This document shows, piece after piece, positions 20,378 through 31,759 of a DNA stretch of 64,000 nucleotides. The translations under genes and the position numbers were made by a program. Below the pieces are notes generated by a model. The model had not been told where the DNA came from. It was given only the letters and a program-made list of their open reading frames with translations, and did no database searches. The stretch spans positions 114,522 through 178,521 of the forward strand of contig KZ627155.1 in NCBI GenBank assembly GCA_002917775.1, written 5' to 3'. The stretch is from Glaciozyma antarctica PI12. Lineage: Eukaryota; Basidiomycota; Microbotryomycetes; Kriegeriales; Camptobasidiaceae. Each line of letters begins with the position of its first letter. The first letter of the stretch is position 1.

Positions 20378-23300
20378 GGCAAGGCGTGGAAGGGAGCTTG
20401 CGTTTGTTGACGGGCGCCGTGCGAGATCTGTGTTGTGGTGGGCGTGTGCTTCGACCTTCGCCTGCGAGTGTTCCTTTTCAGCAGTCTGCTCTGCTACGTA
20501 CGCGTCTCTTTCAAGGGCAAGGCCGCAAGAGAAACATACCCCATCTATCGGCGAGCCTCTCTACCCACGCCTCGGCGAGCTCGTTCGCTCGCTCGCTCCC
20601 CTCTTCTGACGCCTCTCCCGCAACTCTATGCCGCGTGACATCAGCTTCACCGCGCTCCTTCTCCAATTCCGCCCCCGTTCGTTTCCTGACTCGCGTCAAT
20701 TAATTGGCACCGCCGGTGGATTGGCGCGGGTAGAAATTGGCGGTCACCGGCGCAACCGGCGTGAGTGTGATCAATAACTTCGATGTTGCGAAGCTCTACA
20801 GGTAGCTAGGCTGGCGTTCGTCCCTGTCCGCTCTCCTTCTTAACCCTCGGGTAGAGGAGAGTTGCGAGCAAGGGAGCTGGACGCCTCGAGTGGCGTTGCT
20901 CTCGGTAGCGAGGTCTCGTCGTGCGATCGCTTGAGTTCTGCAGTTGGTTCTGCTTGAAAGGCGTGTCGAGACAAGGCAGTGACTTACTCAATCTGAATAA
21001 AATGCCTTTGCAGCTAACGAGGGACGCAGGGATAAGAGCAAGCCAAGCTCTCGCTCTCATCTTCGCAAGCGTCGCTACTTCTCTCTCCTTTCCCGCTCTC
21101 TTCTCGATGCCATACTTGGCCCCACCGCTGTAATGTGAGTGATTAAGGACTGCATGAAGACGGAGAACAGGAGGAGCTTCAGCCTTCCCCTCCCCTGCTT
21201 CGCCTCGTCCTCCAGCGCTTCGACGCCGGAGGTCGCCACCCGACTCTCGCTAGGTACCGAGAGACCTGTTCTCCTTGCGTTCATTCCCGCCATCAAAGCT
21301 CCCCGAGCTGAAGCTCAAACAAGAGCAATTTCGTTTCCTGAGCCGAGAGTGCTCGTCCACAGCGTGTGCGAACCTGGTGCAAACTCGGTGCGCGCAGGCT
21401 GCGACACCTGGAGTGAACGCGGTGCGGACCTGGTGCGAGCTTGCCGCCTGTACTTGCCTACCTCGCTTCTTCTCCGCTAATCTGTGTGTTCTAACTTGCT
21501 CGCAAATGAACTCCAGAGCAAGAGAGCCGCAGAGAGGGAAGAAGGGAGGCTCGCGACGCCCTCAACTGCCTGCTCTCCTCGCGGCTTCGCGTTGGGATCA
21601 GTCCTCTCCTTTGACCGATCCTTGCGCGACCAATTTATGCTCTCGAATCCATTAGCTAGCGCCCTTAGCGTCAGTTTCGATTCACCAAACTGCCTCGCAA
21701 GGAATGTGAGGAATGAGCTGCAACTCGCTCAGGATCTGTGCTGCCGTCGCTCCCAAATCAACGACTTGCCGTGGTTCTCCTAAATTGTGGCACTTTTGAT
21801 GGGTCTTACACCGTCGTCAACGTTGGGAACTTCTGCATACCACACCCGCTGCGAAGCCGTCCTCGAGAGACCGCTCGCTCGCTCGCCGGTTCAACTCCAT
21901 TCTGCGCGTCTCTACTCCCCCTACTGTCTGCTGCCATCAAAACCTTTCTCTCCTTCTATTCTCCCTCATTTAAACACAGCTAAGTCGTTTCCTGATCTGC
22001 CGGCGGCAAAGCGGGACGGGGGGAAGGGCCGGCGTCCGACGGTGCGGCGCTTCGCCTTCTTTCGCTTCTTCACCCAGGCTTCCTTTAAGTCTCTCTCTAG
22101 CAGCAACAAACGCGAGATTATGGCTTATACCTGTAGTGCCGTGAGGGAACGGGCACCGCAGCATGAGGTAGGGCTGGCTTCGCAGACTCCGCGCGTCTCT
22201 CTCGCTGTTGTGCGAGCTTCCTTTCCAAACCTTGCTTTTTGCGTTGCTCTGAAGGGGTCTATCCATTCCAAGGTGTTAGATAAGTAGTCAGCTTCAACTG
22301 TAGTCATTTCTGGCCCTCGCAGGGACGAGTGAAGCTGGTGCAAGAAGTGAGCTCCTGCGCTTTCAGACTTCTCCCTCCAACTCTCCCCAGGGCGCATCTT
22401 CCTTCATACCTTCTGGAAGGTTAGAAGAAAGTGTCTTTGTGACTTGACACCCTGCAAAGGATGGGGGCAGCTGAGTCCGGCGACGCCTGCGCAAGATTCT
22501 CGCTGCCGAGCAGCGTCTCGCTTCCTCCGTTCATCCAAGTTCATCCCAGTTCTTTCGCTCCTGCTGGAGAACCACTCGTCAGCGTCATGGATAGAGATTG
22601 TTCTGACGTGCAGTAATCTGCACCCCCAATTCGTTTTCTGCAACTATGTACGCCACATAGAAAGCAATGATGGTGGGCCGTTGAGTCTTTCAGGAAATTC
22701 TTGCCGTCGCACAGGTGCACCCAATATCGACTCGAAACCGCCTCGTAGTCTGGTCAGAGATGCTAAGCGACCTCAGATGTGCCCTGCCACAGTCTGGAGA
22801 CGCCAGCTCAAGTGGCGCAAGCTAAGCAGCAAAGCCAGTGATCGAGTGAGAGTGCTGTCGAGTTGCTTCGACTGTTGTTCCTCTTCTCTGAGTCTCTCTG
22901 ATCTGGAAATTGAGGGAGTACTGGAAGATTCATCCCTAGCAGCTGCGGTTTATTAAATGCAGACGGAGAGGAAGCAACGACATTCCAGCGGTTGCTGTTG
23001 AACTGTCGGCGCTGAAGCCGCACGCTTTCTAAACAATCCTCGCCTCCGTTCTCCCAGTCACCCTTGTTGAGTCTGCTATCGTTCTGGAACACTTTCAGAG
23101 CAAAGACGGCGCACTTGTGGCGTGCGAATCCGTTCCACTGCGCGAGTTCCCCATCGCTCCTCCCTTCCCTCCCCCCAGATCTTTTGTTGAGCGGGCTGAG
23201 ATTCGAGTCTTCAGGCGATAAAGGACAGCTCAATCGACTCCTGCATTACCGAGGTGCCTTCGCAGGCGGCAAAGGATGATCCCGTCGACGCCCGTTGAGC

Positions 23301-23923
23301 GAGGTTTGCTTGCTCTCCCCTTCGCAGAATCTAGACATTTTCCCTCCTTGGTCCCCCTTACGACCATCCCGTTCTGACTCTCTTTCAATGTTTCTCACCA
23401 TCTTGAAGCGAATGCAGCTCGGGATAGAGCACGCAGACTACATTCCGCCACTCTCTCCAGCCGGTCGTCGTCGCTCACGTCTCCCGATTCCTCTCTGGCT
23501 TCTCTAACACGAGTGCGCTCGCGGAGAGCGGTAAAAACGATGAATGGTGATGTATCAAATGCCCTCGAAACTGTTTCCTGGGACCGCACATTTCCTCCAG
23601 ATTCCCTGAGGATTTGATGCAGATTCGCTGCAGATTCCCGCCAGATTCCCGCCAGTCCGCGGAGAGCGGCCTCTCTCAGCCTACCGTAGCTCCCACCCCT
23701 CCGGTTCGCCTATCGTAATACTGCTCGTCCATCAGTGCAGCCCGAAGTGCTCTTTTGGACGAGAGAGTGACCTCCCAGGAGACGAAGGCCTCGACGGGAC
23801 CTCGCTGTCGGCGCCTTCCCTTACAGGTTCTCTCGTCGTTCTCTCCCTCCCTCCTCTCGTACACGCTCTAATCTCACGCCGAATTAACAAGTAAACCAAT
23901 GCCATTCGCACGACAAAGACCAG
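20378..23923. other. 3.5 kb stretch without recognisable gene
   Basis: Open frames are present on both strands but none carries a family motif, a plausible exon chain or the branch/acceptor pattern seen in real genes here. Codon-level composition is serine/arginine-rich in all frames. A small imperfect tandem of cagattccc words lies at 23596-23655. It could be an eroded element, a long non-coding RNA locus or simply intergenic DNA. Confidence 0.5.
23596..23655. repeat. Imperfect tandem of CAGATTCCC-like words
   Basis: Five copies of cagattc(c/g) lie within 60 bases, the last three spaced about 11 bases apart, next to the zinc-finger gene's 3' flank. Confidence 0.6.
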
Positions 23924-25889
23924 CTACGACCGCAAAAGCTGCTCGACCTCGGTATCCTCCTCCTCCGCATCCTTGAACTCTGGCCGTCTGTGCGAATCCC
24001 CCTCCTCCGCGCGTTCCTTCTCACCGACAAAGCCCACCATCAGCTCATCGTCATCTTCGTCCGGAAGACCCTCCAAGTCGGCGCTCTCGACGCTCATCCC
24101 GTCGTCCTCGTCGCTCGCTCCTTCTGCCTCGACATCGTCCTCCTCGACATCCTCCTCGACATCGTCGTCGCTGTCGTCCACTTCCTCGTCGCTGAGCGGA
24201 ACGAACAACATCACAAAGTCTTCGTTCGCCGCCAGCCCTTTGGCGACCTTGAGCTTCCTCCCCGCCTCGCCACTAATCCCCTCCTCCGCCCTCCTCTTCT
24301 TCCGCACCTCCTTGACCTCTTTAACCACCTCGATCTCCTCCTCCTCCTCATCGCTACTCTCCTCCACCACCCCCTCCCCGTTCCTCCTCCTAAGCACATG
24401 CGGCAACTTGCACCCCAACGTCCCGCACGTCCCATGTTCCGAGAACTCAGGACATTCGAACGCATGCCTCAGCACACATTTCTCCCCCTTCTCGCACCAC
24501 CCGTACCGCGCGAACTCCTCGCACACGCCCGCGTCCCGCGCGACATGGACGTGCGAGTACGCGCACGAGATGCCGTTCTTGCAGTTGGGGAAGTGGCTGC
24601 AGTGAGGCGAGCGGTGGGCGTTGGGCGTGTGGGAGAGGAGGCAGGATGAGGGTCGGTGAGGGCAGGAATGGCGGAGGAAGAGGGGGCAGATGGCGACTTT
24701 GGCCGAGTCATGGATGTAGGGGCAGGTGAGGCCGTTGTTGCATTGACCTGCGTAAGTTAGTAGCGTTAGATGGGAGGTAGGGAGGAGGAGGGGTGGAGAA
24801 AGGAACGTGTGAGATCGATTGGAGGGAGGGAGGAGGAGGATCGTACCGGTCTTCTGGAAGAAGCGACAGGGCTTGGACGAGCGTTTCGGCGTTGGTCGAA
24901 CGAAGGCGTTGGAGGAGCTGTGGAACGAAGAGCAGCGGAGCAAGCCAGTAATCAGCGCCATCCCCTCCCTCCCCACCGTGAGAACGACCACGCACCCTCT
25001 CCCTCTCCCTCTCCCACCACGTCCCCTTCCTCGTCCTCCACGCCCACTTGATCCCTCCTCGCGAGCTCCCTGAACACCTTTGACGATCCCAACGAGTCGA
25101 TCAAGGCGGTCCTTCTTCGCTGCCAGCTCCTTCTTGTCGGCGAGCTCCTTGCGCTTCTTCGCAAAGTCGAGAGAGACGAGGTTGCCCGACTTGGTACGGA
25201 CGTAGGTCGTGCCCGAAACAGAGGTGCGCTTGGGCGTGGACGAGTCGGGTTGGAGAGCGGAGGTACTGGGGTTGATAGGGCCTGCAGGAGCAAGTCAGCA
25301 GTGCGCGAGCTCAAGGGAGGCTGCACCACTCACCAGGCTTGCGGACGAGCTTGTTCCCGCGTGGGTCGCTGGTAAAGGTGACGCCGTCGATGACAACCTC
25401 TCCTGCGGCGTTCTTGACGACTGTGGGCGCGCTGCTCGCAGCTGCAGCAGAGGAAGAGGAGGCCACCGCATTCGCCGCAGGCAGCACAGGCTTGCCATCC
25501 TTCAGCACAAGCGTCCTGTTCTTGAATCCGCCTCTCCCAGCCACCGGTGGTACTCCAGGCGCAGGGCGAGCTACGAAGGGCACCGGGTTGACGACGACGG
25601 TCGGTTCCCCGCCTGGAACTTTCGGCGCCACCCAGGAGGCGTTGCGGTGCGTCGTTGGAGGAGCGGACGGGTAAGCTCCACCGCGGGCACCACGGCCTCG
25701 ACCACGGCCGCCACGACCGCGAGGAGGGGCGTAGACGGGAGGAGGAGGGTAGGCGGAGGACGACTTGGCTCGGTTGATGGCGCCTGGGGTTGAGTGAGGT
25801 CAGCTGAGGGGTCAACGGGGAGGGGCGGAGGGCGTACCTGACAGTCGTGCTATCTCCTGCAGCACAGCAAAGTCCTCTGGAGTCGACAT
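23924..25889 (-). CDS. Five-finger CCCH zinc-finger protein (ZC3H3-like)
   Basis: Probable nuclear RNA-binding protein. Five CCCH fingers follow each other in the middle of the protein: PCRFFQKTG...CPYIH (interrupted by an intron), CPLFLRHSCPHRPSSCLLSH, CSHFPNCKNGISCAYSH, CEEFARYGWCEKGEKCVLRH and CPEFSEHGTCGTLGCKLPH. Five closely packed fingers with this spacing are characteristic of ZC3H3, an mRNA 3'-end processing and export factor, and its fungal relatives. The N-terminal part begins at 25889 (MSTPEDFAVLQEIARLSG) and includes a Gly/Arg-rich stretch (RGGRGGRGRGRGARGG, about 25690-25730). The C-terminal third is strongly acidic with runs of Glu and Asp and ends at 23924. Four or so introns are visible. 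Family assignment by finger number and spacing is good; the cellular role is by analogy. Confidence 0.82.
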
Positions 25890-26314
25890 CTGTTCAAGTT
25901 GGGAGTTGGGAGAGGGAGAGACGCTGAGGGCAGGATTTCGCGCGTTCGCCTCAAGTCAACAAGTGCGGAGGTCGGCTCTTCTGTTGCTCTTCTCCTCTTC
26001 AACGCGAGCTGAACTCGGCGCCAGAACGCCTACGCCAAATTCTAGGCTCGCCTGAGCTGTCCCATCGCTCCGGTGCCCTCGCTGTTGCTAAACTCCTTGT
26101 TTGGCCTGACGACGCTCCAACCGCTGTTCTCCAGCGCTCTCTCTCGTGTTTGCGGCACAGACGAGCGATAATAATCGAACAGTATTGTCTTGCGACCGTC
26201 TCCGAGTGAACGTGCTGCCAGCTCAGCTCGAAACAAGCCAGGCTACAGTCAACCGCCGCCTACTCCGCGTTTCTCTCCCAGCTCGTCTCTCTTCCTCCTA
26301 CCTCTCGCCTCGAA
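25890..26314. promoter_or_regulatory. Divergent promoter, zinc-finger gene / allantoinase
   Basis: 425 bases between start codons. One GATAA word occurs at 26167-26171, the core recognised by nitrogen-regulating GATA factors that control purine-degradation genes in fungi. A single site is weak evidence. Confidence 0.4.
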
Positions 26315-28023
26315 ATGTCGTCCGACCTCCTCGTCGTCACCTCTACGCACGCTTTCCTGAAGCAGTCTACGCGCGGCGAACCAGCAACGCTCGAGATCTC
26401 GCTCTCAACGGGCAGGATAACGGCCGTTCACCGTCAAGTCCGCTCTGCGTCGCTGTACCCGGATCTACCTGCCGACCGCTATATCGACTCGGGGGATAAG
26501 TGGCTACTACCTGGTGTATGTTTCGTACCAGGTGTGGAGAGAGGAGGTGCTGACGCCGTCGTGCAGTTGGTAGACTGTCATGTCCACCTGAATGAGCCTG
26601 GACGTACAGAGTGGGAGGGATTCGCGACGGGAACAGCTGTGAGCTTCTCTCGGTACTCTTTCGAGACTCTGCTGACAACCACCCTCGCAGGCCGCTGCTT
26701 CTGGAGGCGTCACGACGGTTATCGACATGCCCCTGAACGCGATCCCTCCGACAACAACCGTCGCGAACTTGGGGGAGAAGATCGAGGCTTCAAAGGGACA
26801 GTGCAGGGTAGATGTGGGCTTCTGGGGCGGCGTCATTCCTGGGAACGAGGTGAGCTGCTGCGAGGAATCCAGAGGAGGAGACGAAGCTGACCCTGACGCC
26901 CCGCAGGACGACCTCGTGCCGCTTGCGAAGGCAGGCGTAAAGGGCTTCAAGTGTTTTCTAATCGAGAGCGGCGTGGACGAATTTCCCTGTGTGAGCGAGG
27001 CCGAAGTTCTCAAAGCGATGCCCTTCCTCGACGCAAGCTCTCGCTCCCCTCCTGCTGCCCCTGCTAACCTTCACCCCCAACCACAGGAAGCCAACTCGCT
27101 CCTACTCTTCCACGCCGAGCTCGACTCTCACCCTCCCTTCCCTCCCGCAACTCCCGCACCCCCACCTTCCGATTATTCAACCTTCCTCTCCTCGCGTCCT
27201 CAATCCCTCGAACTCTCAGCCATCTCCCTCGTCGCACGCTGCCAAGCCGCCTTCCCCACTCTCCGAACGCACATCGTCCACCTCTCCGCCGCCTCTGCCC
27301 TCCCTATCATTCGCGAAACGCGCGCAAAAGGACTGCCGATGAGCGTCGAGACGTGCTTCCATTATCTCGTCCTCAGCGCAGAACAGATCGGGAAGGGAGA
27401 TACGCTGTACAAGTGCTGTCCGCCGATTCGCGAGGAGATCAATCGTGACCTCCTCTGGGAGGCTCTGCTGGCGGGCGATATTGATTTCGTCGTCTCGGAT
27501 CACAGCCCGTGTACCGTCGAGCTGAAGCGCCTTGAAGACGGGGACTTCATGAAAGCGTGGGGAGGGATTGGAGGGCTGGGATTGGGGTTGAGTCTGCTTT
27601 GGACCGAGGCGCAGAAGAGGGGAATCGGGATGGAGAGAGTGTTGGAGTGGGTTGCGACGCGGCCGGCGAAGCAGGTTGGGTTGGAGGGGAGCAAGGGGTC
27701 GCTCAAGGTTGGCGGCGACGCAGACTTTGTGCTCTTTGATCCCAAGCTCGAGTTCAAGGTCCGTTCGCTCGCTCTACCTCGCTCGATGGACGAGCTGACC
27801 TTCTTCGCAGGTCAACAAGTCCGAACTCCACTTCAAGAATCGCTCGAGTCCCTATGGTCCGCCTTTTCCGTCCTCTCCCTACCCTCACTGACCTAGGTTC
27901 TCGTCCACAGAGGGTCTGGAGCTCACCGGCGCCGTTACGCAGACCTACCTCCGAGGCTCCAAGATCTTCGACCGCTCTTCCGGCTTCGCAGGGCTCAAGC
28001 CTCTCGGCCAGCTCCTGTTGTAG
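26315..28023 (+). CDS. DAL1: Allantoinase
   Basis: Opens the hydantoin ring of allantoin to allantoate in purine breakdown, letting the fungus use purines as a nitrogen source. Metal-binding and catalytic motifs of cyclic amidohydrolases are in order: VDCHVHLNEPGRTEWEGF, the bridging lysine in GVKGFKCFLIESG, the His in LLFHAELDSH, the His in RTHIVHLSAASALP, and the Asp in DFVVSDHSPC. The characteristic LYKCCPPIRE motif precedes the last. The first intron (26516-26566, gtatgt donor) joins KWLLPG to LVDCHVH in frame. The start at 26315 is the first Met of a clear N-terminal sheet (MSSDLLVVTSTHAFLKQ). The protein ends FAGLKPLGQLLL at 28023. Its GLEGS...KVGGDADFVLFDP segment is the usual C-terminal beta-sandwich. 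The assignment is firm. Confidence 0.96.
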
Positions 28024-28113
28024 ACAATTCAAAAGTGGAATAGATTGCGATGCAGCATGACAACACGAGAGAGCCTGCGAGGAGGGGGAGTGGAGTGAAA
28101 GCGAGCGACTGAA

Positions 28114-31100
28114 TCACGTCGAGATGTCTGCGCGAGCGGAGGTCAGCGAAGCCTCCTGCGAGAACGAAGGACGACGCACATTGGAAGCACGCAGTGACGG
28201 CGTCGAGGCCCGTTTCGGCGCGAAGAAGGTCGTCGTGGATGTTGGCGAGGCAAGCGTTCGTGAGATGGTTCCACCTGCGAAATCCGTCGTCAGTCTCGGC
28301 TCAAAGAGGAGGAGGGGAAGGAACGTGCGTGCTCGTGTCGCCGTAGAGCATCGCAGGAGACTTGATCGTCTGCTTACCGCCCTTGCAGCGCCTGCACTTG
28401 AAGAGATCGTGCGTCTGTACCGCGAAATGAGGTCAGCGGCGAAGTCGTCGATGAAAGCTGCGCAGAAACGGACCTGGCAGGCAGCTTCGTTGTACTGGAA
28501 GAGCTGGCGAAGGTTGTCGCCCGTGTAGTGCCTCTCGATATCCTCCTTCTCGTCCACGACGCAGGAGGAGAGGTTCTGCTTGTGCGACTGGCGCTGAAAG
28601 ACTGTACGAGGAGTGATTAGCGAGATTCGCCGAACTCACGCTGGGGCAAGACGCACTCTTCTCCTCGACCGTTCCGGTGGCGACAAAGCGGTAGACGAAG
28701 CCTGCGAGCAATGGGCGTCAGCTGAATCGGAAGAAAAGCGAGAGAGAATCACAAACAGTCCTTCTTCTGTCCATCTCGCCACACACGCGCCAGAGCCTGC
28801 ATGTCGGACGCCGGGTTCCAGTCTGCGGGCCTCATCAGCTCTAGATAGCAACAGCTCGGGATCAAACGACGACGCACCAGGATCGAAAAGAATGAGCCTG
28901 TTCGCGCCGATGAGGTTGATCCCGCAGCCTCCAGCCTTGGAACTGAGGAGGAAGACGAGCTCCTTCCCGTCGGGGTCGTTGAACTTGTCGACGAGCTTCT
29001 GGCGCTTGTTGGGGTTCATCGATCCATCGAGACGGAGCCAGCCGTACCTGCCGCAGCAAAGGATCAGCGACGTCGAGAGGACGAGGAAGGAACGTACCGG
29101 CGGTCGTTGCAGAGCTTCTCGAAGACGTCGAGCGTCGAGGTGAAGTTGCTCACGAGAACGATCTTGTCCGTCGTCTCCTTCTTCATCTTCGCCAAGAACC
29201 TGCGCCCAGCATCAGCATCACTTCCGACCGCACAGCAGGAGCGACGAACCGATCCAGCACAGCCATCTTGCCCGAGAAGCTCGTATCCAACTTCCTCCTC
29301 CGATCCGTCGGGTCGTACCCATCCGGCCACGTCTCCTGGCACCCAGGCAGGTCCTCGGCCATGTTGAGGAGGTCGGGGTGGTTGCAGAGCTTGCGGAGGA
29401 GGGTGATAGCTTTGAGCGGCTGCGAGTCCTTGCCCTTGAGGAGAGCTTTCGCAGCGGGGGATTCCATGAAGAACTTGTAAAGGGCGAGCTGGAAGGGAGA
29501 AAGGGAGCAGAAGACGACGTGCTCGTATTTGACGGGGACTGCGCGGAAGTTAGCGTGCGAGGATGCGCAGGGAAGAGGGACGCACGGTATTTGGAGAGGA
29601 GGTCGTTCGTGCGGCGAATGATGAACTTGTTGACCTTGACGCTGAGCTCCTTGAGCGCGACCTCGCCGTTCGCCTTCTCTTTGTCCGAGGCGTCTCCGTC
29701 GCGTCCCTTGCAGATCGGGTTCTCGAACTTCTTGTGGAAGTCGACCTTGGTGCCGAGGTAGCCTGGGTTGCAGAAATTGAGGAGGGAGAAGTACTCGTCG
29801 AGATCGTTCTGTGCGCGGGGGTCAGCGAGAGGGAGGACGGAGGACGAGGAGCGACGGACTTGGATGGGAGTGCCGGTGAGGATGACGCGACGCTTGCAGT
29901 TGATCGCGTTGAGAGCGGTGTAGGTCTGGTTCGCTGAGAGGAGGTTAGAGGGAGGATAAAGCGGAGAAGCGAGGACGTACTGGAGTTCTTAAGGCGATGT
30001 CCTTCGTCGGCGAGCAGGAGACCGACCTCCGTCTGCCCAAGCTCCTCGGTGAGCATCCTAAGCTTCTCGTACGAGACGATGATGACTGTGGGAGGAGCAA
30101 ATCAGCAGGTGAGCGCAAAAGAACGATGGACGAGCGAACCTGGCGTAACGACGGCCCTTCCTTTTGACGCGCACCACTGACGGACCATCGGCAGGAGGAG
30201 CTCGTTCGGAATCTTGCCGTCGATAGCGAGAGGAGAGACTGCTCCCTCGCCGAGCCACTTGACTGCGTGCGAAGCTCAGTACGAGAAGCGAGGTGCGAGG
30301 AATCTAAAACGTACTGAGTTCGTTCGCCCAGTTGCGGACGAGCGACGAGGGACACACGACGATTGCCTTGTCGATGCTCGCCTTTCCAGAGATCGGGGAC
30401 TGCTTAAGGAGAGTCCAGAGGAGGGAGATGCATTGGAGCGTCTTGCCGAGTCCCATCTCGTCGGCCATGATGCAGCTGCGCGTTCGTTCATCAGCTCCCG
30501 CCCTTTTCGAAGGAGGGAAGATCAAAGACTCACCCGTAAGCGTTCTCGTCCGTCATTCCTGTAACGCATTTGTAGAGGAACTTGACTCCCTCGACTTGAT
30601 GCGGTCGCAAGACCTTGCCGACCCTCGGATCAATCACGACAGGGACCTTCACGATCCTCTTCCGCTTCTCCTCCCTGTTGCCCAGCCCGAGCATCTCCGC
30701 CAAACTCCTGTGGACCTTCTTCCTCTCCCTCTCCTGCTCATCCAGCTCGTCCAGCCCCTGAGCCTCCCTCTCCTTCCTCGCCAGCTCCTCCCTCGCCGCC
30801 TCGCGCTCCGCCTCCCGATCGTCCGTCGTAGGATCCCAAAGAACGATCGCCTGGTTCTCCATCGGGTCGTACAGCGGACGCGGAATCATCTCCATCGCTC
30901 GACGAGTCCCAAGCGCTTGATGCGTGAGCTTCGTCTCGACGAGGACGCCCTTCCTCCGAATCCCTGGAATCGCGAATCCCTTCCCCACTGTCGCCTCGAA
31001 AGGCTTGGGCCTGTAGACGGGGAACGCCTTGGGTGGCGGCGGAGGGACGTACTTGTCGACGAATCCGCCCTTGGCCTTCTTGGGTTCGTCGTCCGAGTCC

Positions 31101-31506
31101 CCTGCTGCTGCTGCTGCGGCGAGCTTGGCAGCCTTGCGTGCCTTCTTCGCAGCGTGAGGATCAAAGTCGTTGTCGCCAGTGTGAGGAGTCGCCTCGTCGT
31201 AGAAGGAGTTCTCGGTGTAGGAGACGCGAGCGCGCTTGCCGGTGCGGGAGGAGAGGGAGGTCGAGCGGGTGGAGGAGGTGGAGGAGGGGACTTTGAAGGC
31301 TGCAGGTGGCGTTATTAGCTGCTGGTATACATGGTGGAGCGCGTGCGTACGCTTGAAGGAGGGGATACCGAAGCCGCCACCGGTTGCTGAACGTGGAAGG
31401 TCTGCCGTCGGCGTGTTTGGATCTCGCACTGAGTTTATGAAGGACTTTCGCTGGGGTGAAGAGGGTCAGCGGTGCTCCCAGTCTACTCTTCTAGCGTGCT
31501 CACCAT
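28114..31506 (-). CDS. RAD54: Rad54, recombination DNA translocase (Swi2/Snf2 family)
   Basis: Double-strand-DNA-dependent ATPase that drives strand invasion and remodels Rad51 filaments. The N-terminal part ends with [21 protein letters not shown], the Rad54 signature. It is followed by the Walker A motif [34 protein letters not shown], the DEAH-type box [23 protein letters not shown], and the C-terminal helicase motifs including [13 protein letters not shown]. The C-terminus [13 protein letters not shown]...WNH...FQYIST closely matches other Rad54 proteins; an intron of about 52 bases before the last residues gives FQYIST and the stop at 28114. At the 5' end a 53-base intron (31451-31503) directly follows an ATG at 31504-31506, so the first coding exon may be the start codon alone; otherwise translation starts at 31429. 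More than ten introns are visible. The gene is divergent from RAD52. Confidence 0.95.
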
Positions 31507-31759
31507 CGCTGAACTCTGAGCGAGTTGGTCCAAGATGAAGAGAGACTCGAACAGGCGAAGTCACGTATTGTTTTTTGAGCAGTCGCGTCGCCTTCGAGGG
31601 TGGGTTTGCTCCTCTCCTTCTCCCCCTCTCACCAGCCAAGTCGACAGCAGCAGCACCAGGGTCGAGTACAAAGAGCCAGCTCAGCCACGCAACTCCCGCC
31701 TCGACGCCACCTCCCCGCTCGGCCCCTCCCTCCTTCGACTCACTCAACAGCGACAGCGC
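31507..31759. promoter_or_regulatory. Shared divergent promoter RAD54/RAD52
   Basis: 253 bases separate the two recombination genes. The region contains a gtcgcgtcgcc word (about 31580) that loosely resembles the CGCG core of G1/S (MBF-type) sites and long pyrimidine tracts on the plus strand. No perfect ACGCGT is present, so cell-cycle control is only a suggestion. Confidence 0.55.
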
